A DNA stretch of 64,000 bases, taken from the NCBI GenBank assembly GCA_030562195.1, contig JAUJPP010000005.1:22431106-22495105 (forward strand). The letters are read 5' to 3'. This DNA comes from Nipponacmea schrenckii (taxonomy: Eukaryota; Mollusca; Gastropoda; Lottiidae). The notes under the pieces were generated by a model. It saw only the letters and a program-made list of their open reading frames with translations. It had not been told where the DNA came from and ran no database searches. Below are positions 10,801-21,764 of this stretch, one piece after another (the stretch's first letter is position 1; every line of letters starts with the position of its first letter). Both the position numbers and the translations under genes were made by a program.

Positions 10801-13800
10801 ACCATATGTTTTATATAGCCTTTTTCGACCTATTCTGCGGTTTACCGACAAGTTCAGTAAAAATCACTTTTTATGTAGACGAACAGTTTTCCGATAACAT
10901 CATAACTGACACAAGGTTTCCACACTTTCGGTCAGCCAATCGGTTTTACTGAAGGCTCTATTTCCCATCCACGACCGTCTATTATCGACCGATTCCGCGT
11001 TTTATCGACAAGTTTAGTAAAAATCACTTTAATGTAGACGAACGCTTTACCGATAACATCTTAAGAGACACAAGGTTTTCACTCTTTCGGTTAACAAATC
11101 GGTTTTACCGACGGCTCCATCTATGACCTTCTTCTATCGGCCAATTCCGCGTTTTACCGACAAATTCAAATAACGAACAGCTTACCAATAAAAAGGGTAT
11201 CGGTTAACCAATCGGTTTTACCGAAGACTCCAGTCATAACCAACTTATACCGACCGATTCCGGTAGTTTCAGTAAAAAAAAAATACTTTTAATGTTGACA
11301 GTTTACTGATAAAATCATAACCAACACAAGGTTTTTACTTTTTAGGTTAATTGGTTTTACCGACGGTCCCACCTTGCCGCCTTTTATCGACCGATCATAA
11401 CCAACTCAATGTTTTGACTTTTTAGGTTAATTAATCGGTTTAATCGATCGATTCCGCGTTTTACAGACGGTTCCATCCATGACCCCCCTTTTTACCGACC
11501 GATTCCGCGTTTTAACGACGAGTTCAGTAAAACTGGGGGGGTGTGACACCCCCCCACACCCCCCCGGTAGCTACGCCCCTGATAGACAATTATATAACAT
11601 TAAATCAGGTTCTACATACAATGTCTGAAATATATAGACAATTATATAACATTAAATCAGGTTCTACATACAATGTCTGAAATATATAGACAATCATATA
11701 ACATTAAATCAGGTTCTACATACAATGTCTGAAATATATAGACAATCATATAACATTTAATCAGGTTCTACATACAATGTCTGAAATATATAGACAATTA
11801 TTTTAAACATTTAAAAATTAAAAAGGGTTCTACATACAATGTCTGAAATATATAGACAATCATATAACATTAAATCAGGTTCTACATACAATGTCTGAAA
11901 TATATAGACAATCATAAAACATTAAATCAGGTTCTACATACAATGTCTGAAATAAAACATACATGAAATATAGCCAATGCTGGGCAGGGATTATTAAATT
12001 AATAATGGGAAGTCTTTACTGTTAAATGAATAGTTTTCTTCTATATTTATTTCCTATTCTTTCTTTTTACTATAAAGAAATCAGAAAATAGCTATCATAC
12101 CTGAAAATGTTTGGTTCTACCAGGTGTTGCTGACACAGGCACCTTTTTAGTTTTTAATATAGCATTTATAGTAGAACTTTTACCTACGTTAGGATAACCA
12201 ACCTAAAATATTGATACAGACAGATATAATCTACCATTTAAGAAACCAGAAATGAGTTTTAAATCCTACTTCTTACCTTGTGGGCTCATGAAGATGGGCA
12301 TTGCCATACAGTTTGCAATGAGGAAAATTTTGTCAGGACAACATCATTACCTTACTCATATTTCGAATTGTCATATGATCTTTAATGTGCAAAGCCTGTA
12401 GCATTGGGTTTGTCACATCCAATAGATGCCCTTTTTAATGTCCCTCCAACCTGCCTCACTGACAAGGGAAACTGGGTTGAAAAGGAACTATTCATGCTAG
12501 CGAGCTAGCAAGCAACTCACTGAGCCACTGCGACTCCATTTAAGAAACCAGAGGAAGGTTTCTCATTCAAACAAACATGAGGGTATCAAAGAAATGGAGT
12601 AAATACTAAACTCACTGTAGTTTCCCCAATTAATTTTTTGAAGAAAATTGATTACATACCATTCCAACAGTTAGAACTTGGTCAGTATGATAGGGTCCTG
12701 TATGTAGTGACTTTAATAAATCTAACAAATCTTCTCCACATAATATATCACATGAATTATCCACAAGTTTATCTGAGGATGAAGCACTGTTTTCTGTTTG
12801 AGGTTCTCCACTTTCTTTGGACTGACCTGAACAGTCTTTATTCTTATTTGACTGATCTGAACAGTCTGATTTTTCATTTAAGAGATCTGAACAGTCTGAT
12901 TTTTCATATGACTGATCTGAACACTCTAGTTTATCACTAGACTGACTGTTTACATTGTCCAATGACTGACTTTCACGGTCTGATTTATCAGTCTGATTTG
13001 TATCAGAGTCAGAATCTTCCTTCTTATGATCTAGTGTTAAATTCTGTATTGATTCCTCATTTAGCAATTCCTCCTCTCCTTCACTAACATTCATCTGAAA
13101 ATCTAGTTCATCATCTTGTAGATTTTCATTCTCTTTTTCTTTCTGTGCCTCCTGTAAATATAACAGCTCAATAGTATATTGCATGATTTTCAGATATATT
13201 CACCTTATCTACTATATATACTTTTAACAGAAGTTAAAGAACATTTTTACTAAAAATATTAAGAAAACAAAATCATTATATGGGATCTCAAATAGACAAA
13301 TATTTAAAATATATAAATATATCAAATAGATTTTTATAGGTCTAATAGCAACTTTTCTCAATTTCTTTCCTTATGTATTTATATCTTATCATAAATATAG
13401 GTAAACAAGAAACCTTGTGGCATGCCTGTGGTTTGATAAATATCCTACACTAACCTCTGTTTGTCTAGTACTCTCCTCTAAAGCTGACCAAAACGCTACC
13501 TTGACACCACATTTAGAAAAATATTCAGACCATCTTTCTCTAAAACAAATGCAAGGTCCAGTAATTTGATTAGTTAAACACTAAAATCAACAGTAAATTT
13601 AGCACTCATCAAATTACTGTATTTATAACTCTAAGTCAATTTGTGAGTCCCATTATGCTAAAGTGAAGTTTTGAGGAACAGAGAAAAATAATTTGAAGAT
13701 GAATTTGAAAAAGGCTAACCAAAAATAATTAGGCTCCTTAAAAAATTGTAAAATTTGTTATCCCAACTTATTTTATAAATTATTTTGTATATATATCTTA

Positions 13801-16479
13801 CCTTTGTGAATGAGTTAAATAATCTGCTTTATTTATCAACAACAAATTAACCTTTGACCTATTGACCTCTTTAACATATTTATCCAGGTCACTACATCGG
13901 AAGAGCAATGGATTTCTACCATCAACAATCTGAACTATAATATCACTAATAGGAAAAAAATTAATTTCATTATAAATTGGGTTTTCAATTTATTTTTTTA
14001 CTGAAAATAAAATGAAAAACAAGTATAATTTAGTTAACAACTTTCAAAGATTCTTCTACCAGTTGGTCTTTAGCTAGACTTCTTGACATTGATCTTAATC
14101 AGATTATCCATACCCATTTACTGAAATTATGAGTGAAAAGTCAATCCAGCTGTAAATGGGTTTGAATAATCCAGGAAAGATCAATGTCAAGAAGTTAATA
14201 TCAATCACCACCTATTGAACTACTGCCAAAATTCATATCTATTTAACTGTAAAGAAAATGAGGATCTCCAAGAGAAACACCAAAGAGAGAAGGTCAAAAT
14301 AGAATTGTAAAATGATTAAGAGCTGAAATTTCTCAAGTTTTGAAATGCTTATAGCATAATATATAGTGCAATAATTCGGAACAAAATATTGTCAGATTTT
14401 ACCTTCTTTCAATAACTCTCCACAACTGACGCCAAAAATCTAAATTCTTTTCAAATGGTGTCATAATTATATGTTCTTCTTCTTGTAAACTATAAATTAT
14501 AAACAATACCAATAAAATACAAATCAAAATCTATCATCTCATTAATGAATTTTAACTTCACAACAAGCGGTTAACGACAGTAGATTTTAGAGGGTTTTTG
14601 AAGGGATGGACAAAATAATTCCTCCTAGAGATACTTGGCTTATTGACACTTATTGATCTCTAAATATTTTTAGCAATCAAATGATCAAAGTATTTCTTAC
14701 TTGGCTAGAAGTTTTCTCCATTGTAAAAATGATTCTTTCTCTAACTGTTCTAGTTCTTCTCCTGTTGTCTTTTCTGTCCATGCTGGTCTGAAACAGTTTT
14801 AAAAAATTTTTATTTCATTTTAAACACAGACGACATCTAATAATCAGAGTAGGGACCACATTTCCCAAAAAATTCTTCTGATCATAGTTGTTGTATAAAT
14901 GATATATCTCAGTGTAAATTTCTAGGACATAATATACAGGACAACAGTAAAAATATTCCAGATGAAATTTCTTCTTCGGCACAGCATAGGAAAATTTTTT
15001 AACTATTTCCTTAAAGGGATTATAGCCGTTAGAATACATTCGCCCTAGTCTAATATTTGTGTTTAATATTGACTATTGGTTAAATAAGTATGTATCCCAC
15101 ACTTGATGAATTTTCAAAAAGCGAGAATAAAACTATATTTGGATTTTTCTAAAAAAGTGAGCAAGCGACGATTCTATTCTGTTCGGGAATAAAGGTCTGG
15201 GAAATCAACGCTAAAACATACTTGCGGGAAATCTATGTTAGAGTTACTTCCCTTTACAATTTGAAAATCTCTTAATGAATGTATTAAGAGTTTTATTATT
15301 AACTACTTGATTTTCAAATAATAGAGGGATTTTGATGTATAGTGATGACGCCAGGTAAGTCCACTGATGGATATATACTGTTATTTGTCAAGTTTGAGTG
15401 AAGTTAAAATTTTATGTTTCTTCTAATGGCTATTATCTCTTTAAATTAATGATTCAGAACTGAAGATGGTGAATTTTCATTTCAAATACAGATAATTTGA
15501 TCTGAATTGATTTCAAATCATGTCCTATTATAGCGCCCCTATGTTGAATATCAATAATTACCAGATTATTATAAAAACTCTTGCAGTTAAAAATTGCAGC
15601 TTGTAAAGTACGAAAATGCTAAACAGAAATAAATATGACAATTCATTGCCAAATGCAAATACATTAAAAATACCTTCGTGGAATGCTTAACAGTCTTTTA
15701 TGTCTCTGTTGAGCCTCATGTACTTTTTGTTTTTCTTCAGATGATAATAAACCAATATTACCAGCCGGGTCGACAAATTTCACATTTAATTTTTCAGCAG
15801 TGAACTCAGTACCAGCTAATTCAGCTGTAGACAGAAAATCTTCTAAATTACTCTGTTCTGTCACTGACTGAAGATTTAATCTACCCCAATCATAACCATC
15901 ATTTAATTCTGTTGTATGCAACTGAAACACAAAACCAGATTTTCAAATTGTCTAATGATGAATATTTAAACACTCAACATAGTAATGAGAAGTGCAGATT
16001 TTTTGGGATTAAATACTTGTTGGTATAGGAATGAATAGTTTCTTGTTTAACTAGTCCTAAATAATAAAAATGATAAAATCCAGAAAAATATACTACTCCT
16101 ACTTTTGTGGGTTCTTTTCCTCACAAACATTTACTATTTTTTTTTAAATATTTATGAAGTGACATAAATTAAATCATTTTAGAAAGACAGTAATGTAAGA
16201 GTTGGGTTCTATTTAGTCTGCAAAATTTTGCCTTTATCTACAGAGTAGGTTTCAATTAAGGCAAATTTCAGTTTCGGATATTCAAGAACACGAGTAGATC
16301 ATTACAGCTCTCAAAGACATTCAAACTTCACATAGAGGATTGACATAAACATAAGAAGACTTACTTACATAATTTTGTTTTCCACCAGAACCACTAGCTC
16401 TGTTCTTCCCACGAAATCTATCTTTGATTATAGTTCTACCGAGTGTCGGCTGTCCATTTTTCTTGCTATTCTTTCCCAT
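6643..16479 (-). CDS. LSG1: large subunit GTPase 1 homolog (LSG1), complete
   Basis: Fourteen exons are in frame (high to low): 16369-16479, 15674-15921, 14701-14787, 14403-14489, 13802-13945, 13455-13539, 12660-13151, 12101-12202, 8890-9033, 8540-8663, 8150-8229, 7148-7288, 6945-6983 and 6643-6837. They sum to 2079 nt, giving 692 residues (human LSG1 is about 658). This cytoplasmic, circularly permuted GTPase acts late in 60S maturation, releasing the export adaptor NMD3. Signatures seen: the basic N-terminus [30 protein letters not shown]4 NKAD at 216-219; G5 SAL at 244-246; a long acidic insert at about 255-410; G1 GYPNVGKSS at 420-428; PGRTKHFQ; G3 DCPG at 464-467; and a basic C-terminal tail ([10 protein letters not shown]). 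The G4-G5-G1-G3 order is that of the permuted family. All introns are GT-AG except the one at 8664-8889, which is AT-AC. Confidence 0.95.
7496..7830. repeat. 170-bp tandem duplication
   Basis: Two copies (about 7496-7665 and 7666-7830) share long identical stretches such as aaatcgcgctaagtcggaca. They lie in an LSG1 intron and are non-coding. Confidence 0.8.
7847..7884. repeat. (ACAG)n microsatellite
   Basis: About nine perfect 4-bp units directly after the 170-bp duplication, in an LSG1 intron. Confidence 0.95.
8664..8889 (-). other. U12-type AT-AC intron of LSG1
   Basis: On the minus strand the exon ends AACCTT and the intron starts ATATCCTTT, the exact U12 AT-AC donor consensus. It ends GAAAGAAC before ATCTGTGAAAGG. 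A branch-like TTCTTAAC lies at 8680-8673, about 10 nt before the terminal AC, as U12 introns require. Using this junction gives ...[16 protein letters not shown], matching the family's continuous ...L-V-C-x-x-IPRHVLE. No GT-AG choice gives a conserved frame. Confidence 0.85.
9034..10195. repeat. 52-bp minisatellite in LSG1 intron, part 1, containing exon-start copies
   Basis: About 22 near-identical 52-bp units, phase aggttctacatacaatgtct plus gaaatatatagacaat plus an AT-rich spacer. On the minus strand each unit repeats the splice acceptor (tatttcag) and roughly the first 31 bases of exon 8890-9033. The real exon start is effectively the last unit of the array. Confidence 0.95.
10196..11581. 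mobile_element. non-autonomous hAT-like DNA transposon with 8-bp target-site duplication
   Basis: A 1386-bp insertion breaks the 52-bp array. Its ends are inverted: CAGGAGCGTAGC on the left, and CAGGGGCGTAGC read from the right (11 of 12 match). It is flanked by the 8-bp direct repeat atagacaa at 10188-10195 and 11582-11589. The duplication is certain because the surrounding 52-bp unit contains that 8-mer only once. Eight-bp duplications and CAGGG-like ends are typical of the hAT superfamily. The interior has two copies of a ~180-bp block (about 10520-10700 and 10700-10860) and many degenerate ttttaccgac repeats, plus a run of about 17 G near 10671. Short open frames inside are not transposase-like. 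Confidence 0.8.
11582..11955. repeat. 52-bp minisatellite in LSG1 intron, part 2
   Basis: About seven further 52-bp units continue the array beyond the transposon insertion. One unit near 11800-11830 is degenerate. Confidence 0.9.
12265..12539 (-). mobile_element. tRNA-derived SINE, family A
   Basis: Minus-strand copy. The head near 12539 (gtcgcagtggctcagtga) is tRNA-like, and the body and tail match the copies at 2815 and 45676. It sits in an LSG1 intron. Confidence 0.7.
12815..12960 (-). repeat. in-frame 30-bp coding repeat in LSG1 acidic insert
   Basis: Within exon 12660-13151 a 30-bp unit is repeated about five times and encodes a 10-residue motif of the form [10 protein letters not shown]. 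The length is a multiple of three, so copy-number change keeps the frame. It lies in the acidic linker between the G5 and G1 motifs, which varies between species in this family. Confidence 0.8.
14078..14196. mobile_element. short palindromic MITE in LSG1 intron
   Basis: Inverted arms of about 50 bp (starting acttcttgacattgatctt and ending aagatcaatgtcaagaagt) face each other with a roughly 20-bp centre. No coding capacity. Confidence 0.75.
15011..15444. mobile_element. TTAA-ended MITE, copy 1
   Basis: A 434-bp element with terminal inverted repeats: it starts TTAAAGGGATTATAGCCGTT and ends as the inverse of this (TTCTAATGGCTATTATCTC, then TTTAA). Homologous copies are at 40589-41139 and 60849-61298. 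Each is bounded by TTAA, which may be the target duplication. It lies in an LSG1 intron. Confidence 0.85.
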
Positions 16480-17293
16480 GCTTATATATTCTATCAAAAA
16501 CTCCTTTTGAGAAGGTTTTTGTATTTTTTTAGTCAATTATGTGAAACAATTCCGCTTGTGTAACACCTCATGGGCGCTGACATGTTGAAGTATCGGTCCA
16601 CAATTGGCCCTAAAGCGTGATTGGTTGAAATAAGGAAATACTTTTCACAGCCGATGACCACCAAAGACTACTACACAAATGATTCGAAGTGGAGGTTTAA
16701 GTCTTACTTTTCTGCTCAAGCCAATAAACCAAAACTCTATGAATCACGGTTTCTATCTCTAGTAATCATCTATGGAGGCAGGTAAGTCATTCTTTTGTTG
16801 CTAAAGTAAAGCAAAAAGTTTTAAAAGCCTAATATCGATTTGTCACAGGCCAAAAAATTAAAGAGTTTCGGATTATCTTAACTGTCTTATATTATACTGA
16901 GCTATATTTATATAGACACAATATTAGACTTGCATATCATATTGCACCATTCACCTTGACATTCGATCGATCAGTGGATCTATTTGGCCTGTATAATACA
17001 AAGTGCAACAAAATATAGGGTTTTATGGCATTGGTAGGGTCCAGAACACGTCCATAAATTTGGCCTCAGTGATTGGTTGACATTTTTCTAATGAAGGCCA
17101 CGTTAATTTTTTTCTACAACCTTGAAATGGAAAGAGCATTATTTGTATAGTATTATTGCTCGTATTGTAATAGGATATTGGGGGAAATATCTTTAATATT
17201 TGCTCATTTAAGTAGCACGTGAAAAGAGCCTATAACTTGCGGTTTACTCTAGTTTTCTGTCTGTCTGGGTGAAGTGTAAGTGCACAATACAAC
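16480..17293. promoter_or_regulatory. head-to-head intergenic region between LSG1 and MYORG-like gene
   Basis: The start codons of the two divergent genes are 815 bp apart. A possible non-coding first exon of the plus-strand gene ends at 16781 with the strong donor CAG/gtaagt, and a CCAAT-like ccaataaacc lies at about 16720. Neither promoter can be placed from sequence alone. Confidence 0.35.
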
Positions 17294-19240
17294 ATGGGTG
17301 AAACAGGTGGTCTCATATTAATTATTTTAATAATAATAGTTTCATATTCTTTTTTTCAATATGAAAATCTTAATAAGGAACACAGTCTTTATGGATTGAC
17401 TCTTCACGGGTCGAGACTGAGGATAAGCTTAAATGCAAAGTATCAGCTGTATGGGCACATTGAACATTCTAGATTAATAAAGGATGTCAGACTGAAGGGT
17501 CATGATTTGAAGGTAACGTACGATGACTCAAGCCTCGGAACTCATTTCTACTCATCGGAGCAAGCGTCGTGTTATGAAATAGAATGGAGGTCAGAAAACT
17601 CAGATCTATCTGAACTACAGCACTGTTATGACCTTGGTACAGCACATTGGTATGGTGGATTTCAACATGTATGGCAGCCTTGGCCACTGGAGATGATTGA
17701 AATGTCTGAGACACCATTTGTTTCCACAGATTTATTTTTCCATGGTAAATACATTGGAGGTGTACATGAAAGATTGTTCTTTAACTCGGAAGGATTTGGT
17801 CTGTATATACCGGATGAAGTTCCTCTTTATATAAGCATTAACAGCTCCGGCAATGGAAGGATCTGCTTGTCCAGTAAACATGTGGGGTATCCGTATTTAG
17901 ACACACCAAGACTTCCAATATTGTCTTATACCATTTGTCATGCTAAAGATGTAAGAACGATCAGGTCATATCTTATGAGTACCTATTATACCAAACCAGA
18001 AAACATCCCAGATGAAACTCTGTTCTATAAACCAATTTGGTGTACCTGGGCTCAGTATAATAAAGATATTAATGACACAGCAGCTGTAGAATATGCCAAT
18101 ACTGTGATCAAGCATGGATTTACTCACTCTCAGATAGAAATTGATGACGATTGGACGCCATTTTATGGAGATCTAGAGTTTAATAAGAAGTTTCCAGATC
18201 CATCAAAGACGATTAGTCAATTAACCAAACTAGATTTCAGAGTAACACTATGGGTACATCCATTCATGGAACTTAACTCCAGCAGTTTCCCAGAAGCTGC
18301 AAGCCGTGGATTTCTGATCAGGAGTAGAGGTGATACGGTACCAGCTTTAGTCCGATGGTGGGATGGTGAAATGGCTGGAATTCTGGACGTAACTAACCCT
18401 ATGGCCGTTGATTGGTTCTTGGACAAACTACACAGTTTAAAAAACAAATATGGTGTTAGCTCATTTAAATTTGATGCCGGTGAATCGTTTTTCTTACCAC
18501 AGAATTATGCCACCAAGAATAAACTTCAGTCTCCTGAACAATTTGCAACTTTATGGGCGACTTTGGCTTACAGAGCTGATATGAAAATACGACACCAGGA
18601 GGTCCGGATAGCATATCGAACCCAACATCTTCCCATATTTGTCAGGATGTTTGACAGATCATCATCATGGGATGACAAGGCAGGAATACAGACTCTTATA
18701 CCCACAATCCTGACATTTGGATTGCTAGGTTATCCATTTGTTCTAGCTGATATGGTGGGAGGAAATGCCTATGGTGACTTAGTAACATTTAAAGGTGGAG
18801 CCTATCCAGATAGAGAGCTATTCATCAGATGGATGGAAATTAACACCTTCTTCCCTACCATACAATATTCTATAGCACCCTGGATCTACGATACTGAAGT
18901 GGTACAGCTTTGCAAGAAATACACCGATTTACATGCTAAATACGCTCCCGTTATGGTAAACTTAGCTATGGAATCAGTGACAACAGGAGACCCTATTATT
19001 CGTCCGATCTGGTGGAATTCGCCGAAGGACGAAACAGCGTTGATTGTGAATGACGAATTCTTAGTAGGAGATTCAATCCTTGTTTCTCCTGTTATTAAAA
19101 AAGGTGAGACATCTCGGAACATTTACCTTCCTTCAGGTGTATGGCACGATGAGTTGAAAGGTGGAAATCACCAAGGACCAAAATGGCTGCTGTATTATAA
19201 AGTAGCATTATCAGAACTACCATACTTTACTAAAATGTAG
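17294..19240 (+). CDS. MYORG: MYORG-like family 31 glycoside hydrolase (membrane-anchored)
   Basis: Single uninterrupted exon of 648 residues; human MYORG is about 714. A hydrophobic segment at residues 6-21 (GLILIILIIIVSYSFF) with no signal-cleavage context suggests a type II anchor with the enzyme in the ER or Golgi lumen. GH31 features: QIEIDDDW at 280-287, FKFDAGE with the expected nucleophile Asp394, and the MYORG-type block FVRMFDRSSSWDDKAG (about 452-466), where the acid/base should fall. LGYPFVLADMVGGNA and the C-terminal beta-sandwich (DEFLVGDSILVSPVIKKG) follow. MYORG in vertebrates is an alpha-galactosidase-type enzyme, and substrate here is inferred by family only. The ATG at 17294 is the first in frame and precedes the anchor. 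A poly(A) signal AATAAA lies at 19291-19296. Confidence 0.88.
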   Translation: MGETGGLILIILIIIVSYSFFQYENLNKEHSLYGLTLHGSRLRISLNAKYQLYGHIEHSRLIKDVRLKGHDLKVTYDDSSLGTHFYSSEQASCYEIEWRSENSDLSELQHCYDLGTAHWYGGFQHVWQPWPLEMIEMSETPFVSTDLFFHGKYIGGVHERLFFNSEGFGLYIPDEVPLYISINSSGNGRICLSSKHVGYPYLDTPRLPILSYTICHAKDVRTIRSYLMSTYYTKPENIPDETLFYKPIWCTWAQYNKDINDTAAVEYANTVIKHGFTHSQIEIDDDWTPFYGDLEFNKKFPDPSKTISQLTKLDFRVTLWVHPFMELNSSSFPEAASRGFLIRSRGDTVPALVRWWDGEMAGILDVTNPMAVDWFLDKLHSLKNKYGVSSFKFDAGESFFLPQNYATKNKLQSPEQFATLWATLAYRADMKIRHQEVRIAYRTQHLPIFVRMFDRSSSWDDKAGIQTLIPTILTFGLLGYPFVLADMVGGNAYGDLVTFKGGAYPDRELFIRWMEINTFFPTIQYSIAPWIYDTEVVQLCKKYTDLHAKYAPVMVNLAMESVTTGDPIIRPIWWNSPKDETALIVNDEFLVGDSILVSPVIKKGETSRNIYLPSGVWHDELKGGNHQGPKWLLYYKVALSELPYFTKM

Positions 19241-19397
19241 TATTTTTTGAAAATTTAATGTTTATCATTTTTTACACTTTTTGGCTTTATAATAAAATAT
19301 TATTAATATATTATTCTATATTATGTTTTAAATAATTTGTTTTTTAAATAGTACTAAAGGCTTTTATCCTGATGTTTACTGTTCTTGGTTTTGTTAA

Positions 19398-19507
19398 GCA
19401 TATTATAATAATCCTTCAACGGCATATTATAATAATCCTTCAATGGCATATTACAATAATCCTTCAATGGCATATTAAAATAATCCTTCAATGGTATATT
19501 AAAATAG
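19398..19507. repeat. 24-bp tandem repeat
   Basis: About four and a half units of the form catattataataatccttca plus 4 bases lie just 3' of the MYORG-like gene. The rest of 19241-20001 holds nothing recognisable. Confidence 0.85.
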
Positions 19508-20001
19508 TTATCTGTAGTAATTCATATGTATGAGCAATATTTCGAGACTATGACAGCAGGATGTTGCAAATATAGGTACAGTGTATTAGACTACAACAGT
19601 AAAATAAAAGTATTTACGTAGCACTTTATGCACTAATTTATGGCATTTTGAGAATTGACTCAATAAGTAGATTTTGGTGCAGCATGTGGACGTGTTTTCG
19701 GTAAATTAAGATTCTATTCTCGTGGAAAAAGGTCAGAAGGCTGAACTACACAGATGATTTTGGGAATGACCGGGTCTAATATAATAATAAACCTATAAGA
19801 GGATAATAGCGCTTATCTATATAGACAATGAAGAAGTTTTTCCAGTTGTTTATATTAAATCAATTCAACAATAAAACAATATAAAGTGTTCTTCTATCAA
19901 GTGTTCCCTCTAGTCAATACCTCTATCGGATATTTAATATTTATGTTAAGCAATATTACATAATAAAAAATATAAATGCATTCTGCAAACTATTTCTGGG
20001 A

Positions 20002-21363
20002 TCACGAATCCAAAACTGCAACAATATTAAGAGCAGTATTTATCGACATACTGGCTCGTGTCTCACTAGTATTTGTGCCAAGATGTGGTAAAATTATACA
20101 ATTGTCCAAAGTTAGCAGTGGGTGGTCCTTTGGCAAAGGTTCGGGATTGGTAACGTCTAAGCCAGCCGAATGGATTACTCCATTCTTCAACGCTTCATAT
20201 AAAGCTTCTTGATCAATAATAGCAGCACGAGATGTGTTTATTAACACTGCATTAGATTTCATTTTGTGGAATGCTGCCTTGTCGATCATATTTTCTGTTT
20301 GAGGAGTCAGAGCACAACAAATACAAACAATATCTGATTCTGCTAGAAGTGTATCGAGTGAACAAAATTCAGCATCAATGTCTGCTGCAAAGGATGAAGG
20401 CACTACGTCATTATACAGTATTCTGGATACACCAAACGGTTTCATCCTTCGGGCAACACCAAATCCAACTCGACCCATGCCAATGATGCCGATTGTTCGA
20501 TTAACTGATTCAGTACCAAGTATCCACATTGGCTTCCATTTCCCCCATTCACCTTTCTCCACGGCCTCAATTCCTAAAATTTGATAATATAAAAGCTAAC
20601 AAAAACTGCCAAACGATTTATTTTATAGTCCATTTTTGAAATTAATAAACTGTCATTGGCTGCAATGTTGAAAACTATGATTTGCATGTTTATCGTCTTC
20701 CATGTGTAGAGCTAATTCGGAATTTCTGTACGTGTTACAAATACTTACCTTCCAAACACCGTCTGGTAGTCAACAAGAGTAAAGCTACGGTTAATTCGGC
20801 GGCACTATCTGAGGCCACATCCGGTGTATTGGTTACTTGAATTCCTCTATTTTTACACTCTTTAACATTAATATGATGTGTACCCACTGACATAGTGGAA
20901 ACGACTTTCAAATTCTCACCTAAAATACATTAAACAAGAATTTGCATCTTGTTATATAAAGTACCGGTACTGTATGCTTAAATGGAATCAAATGGTATTT
21001 TATATTCTACTTCCCAGCATACGAATGGACTGAAATAACTGAGGCATAAGATAGGGCAAAGATATATAGTTTTTTCTTGTTATTTTCATGTTGTATTAAA
21101 TACAAAATATCTATATCTATTGGTCCATTAATTGTTCGATCTCTTGGTCTATTGTAAAGTGTCGTACCTGCAGCATCCAGTATTTCCGTATCAATTTGAT
21201 CAGCGATGGTACAAAATAATGCCGAAATCCCCTTGACGTGTTTCTTTAATTCATCATGAGGAATGATCTCATCACTGTTCCAGACCTCTACTTCAAATTT
21301 CTCTCGCAGAATATCTAGACCCTCTTCGTGTACAATGCGAGTAACATACACTTTAGGCTTCAT
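20002..21363 (-). CDS. GRHPR: glyoxylate/hydroxypyruvate reductase (GRHPR-like), paralogue 1
   Basis: Three exons, 21168-21363, 20749-20919 and 20002-20573, with introns in phase 1, give 312 residues (human GRHPR is about 328). The enzyme is a D-2-hydroxyacid dehydrogenase that reduces glyoxylate and hydroxypyruvate with NAD(P)H. Seen: N-terminal KVYVTRIV, STMSVGTHH, TPDVASDSAAELTVALLLLTTRR, the GRHPR-type GEWGKWKPMWILG, the dinucleotide loop GMGRVG, and all three catalytic positions: Arg in NTSRAA, Glu in NPEPLP and His in LPHLGT. The usual SRG is SRA here. The protein is cytosolic by default, with no obvious targeting signal. Two related genes lie at 29984-32069 (+) and 34685-36732 (-). Confidence 0.9.
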
Positions 21364-21566
21364 GTTGCAATCTTATTCTATAGAAGAAAATGTGATACAA
21401 TTAAAATTAAACTAAATAAGGCCAAAAGGTAACATACTATTTATTTGCTAAGGCCAACCAAAATTATAAAACATTAGAAATTAAATTGCATATGAAATAG
21501 ATTTTTTTTATTTAGAGCCAATTTGATGGTGGTAGTTTAATTTAAATACTATAACACACCCTTTTT

Positions 21567-21764
21567 ATGAGGAAGGAAATGTACCCCTTCTGGAAGGATC
21601 ATGAGGTAAATAAACGCCAAAAGCAGCTTATTACGCATATTTTGGCAAAAGTAGGCTACACCTATGCTGCTGATGATTCACTCAGTCTGAGTTCTGGACC
21701 CAAAGCAACGGTAATTATAAAAAATGGAGATGAATATGAAATAATCAAAAACTACATAACATAA
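21567..21764 (+). pseudogene. short ORF with faint fatty-acid-binding-protein-like stretch
   Basis: A 65-residue frame whose second half (KVGYTYAADD...PKATVIIKNGDEYEI) is faintly reminiscent of the second strand region of FABPs. There is no FABP N-terminus, no continuation and no convincing splice context. It may be a decayed fragment or chance. Confidence 0.2.

Noticed and set aside
10381..10952. Several overlapping open frames on both strands
   Set aside because: They lie in the hAT-like element's internal duplication and show no transposase motifs.
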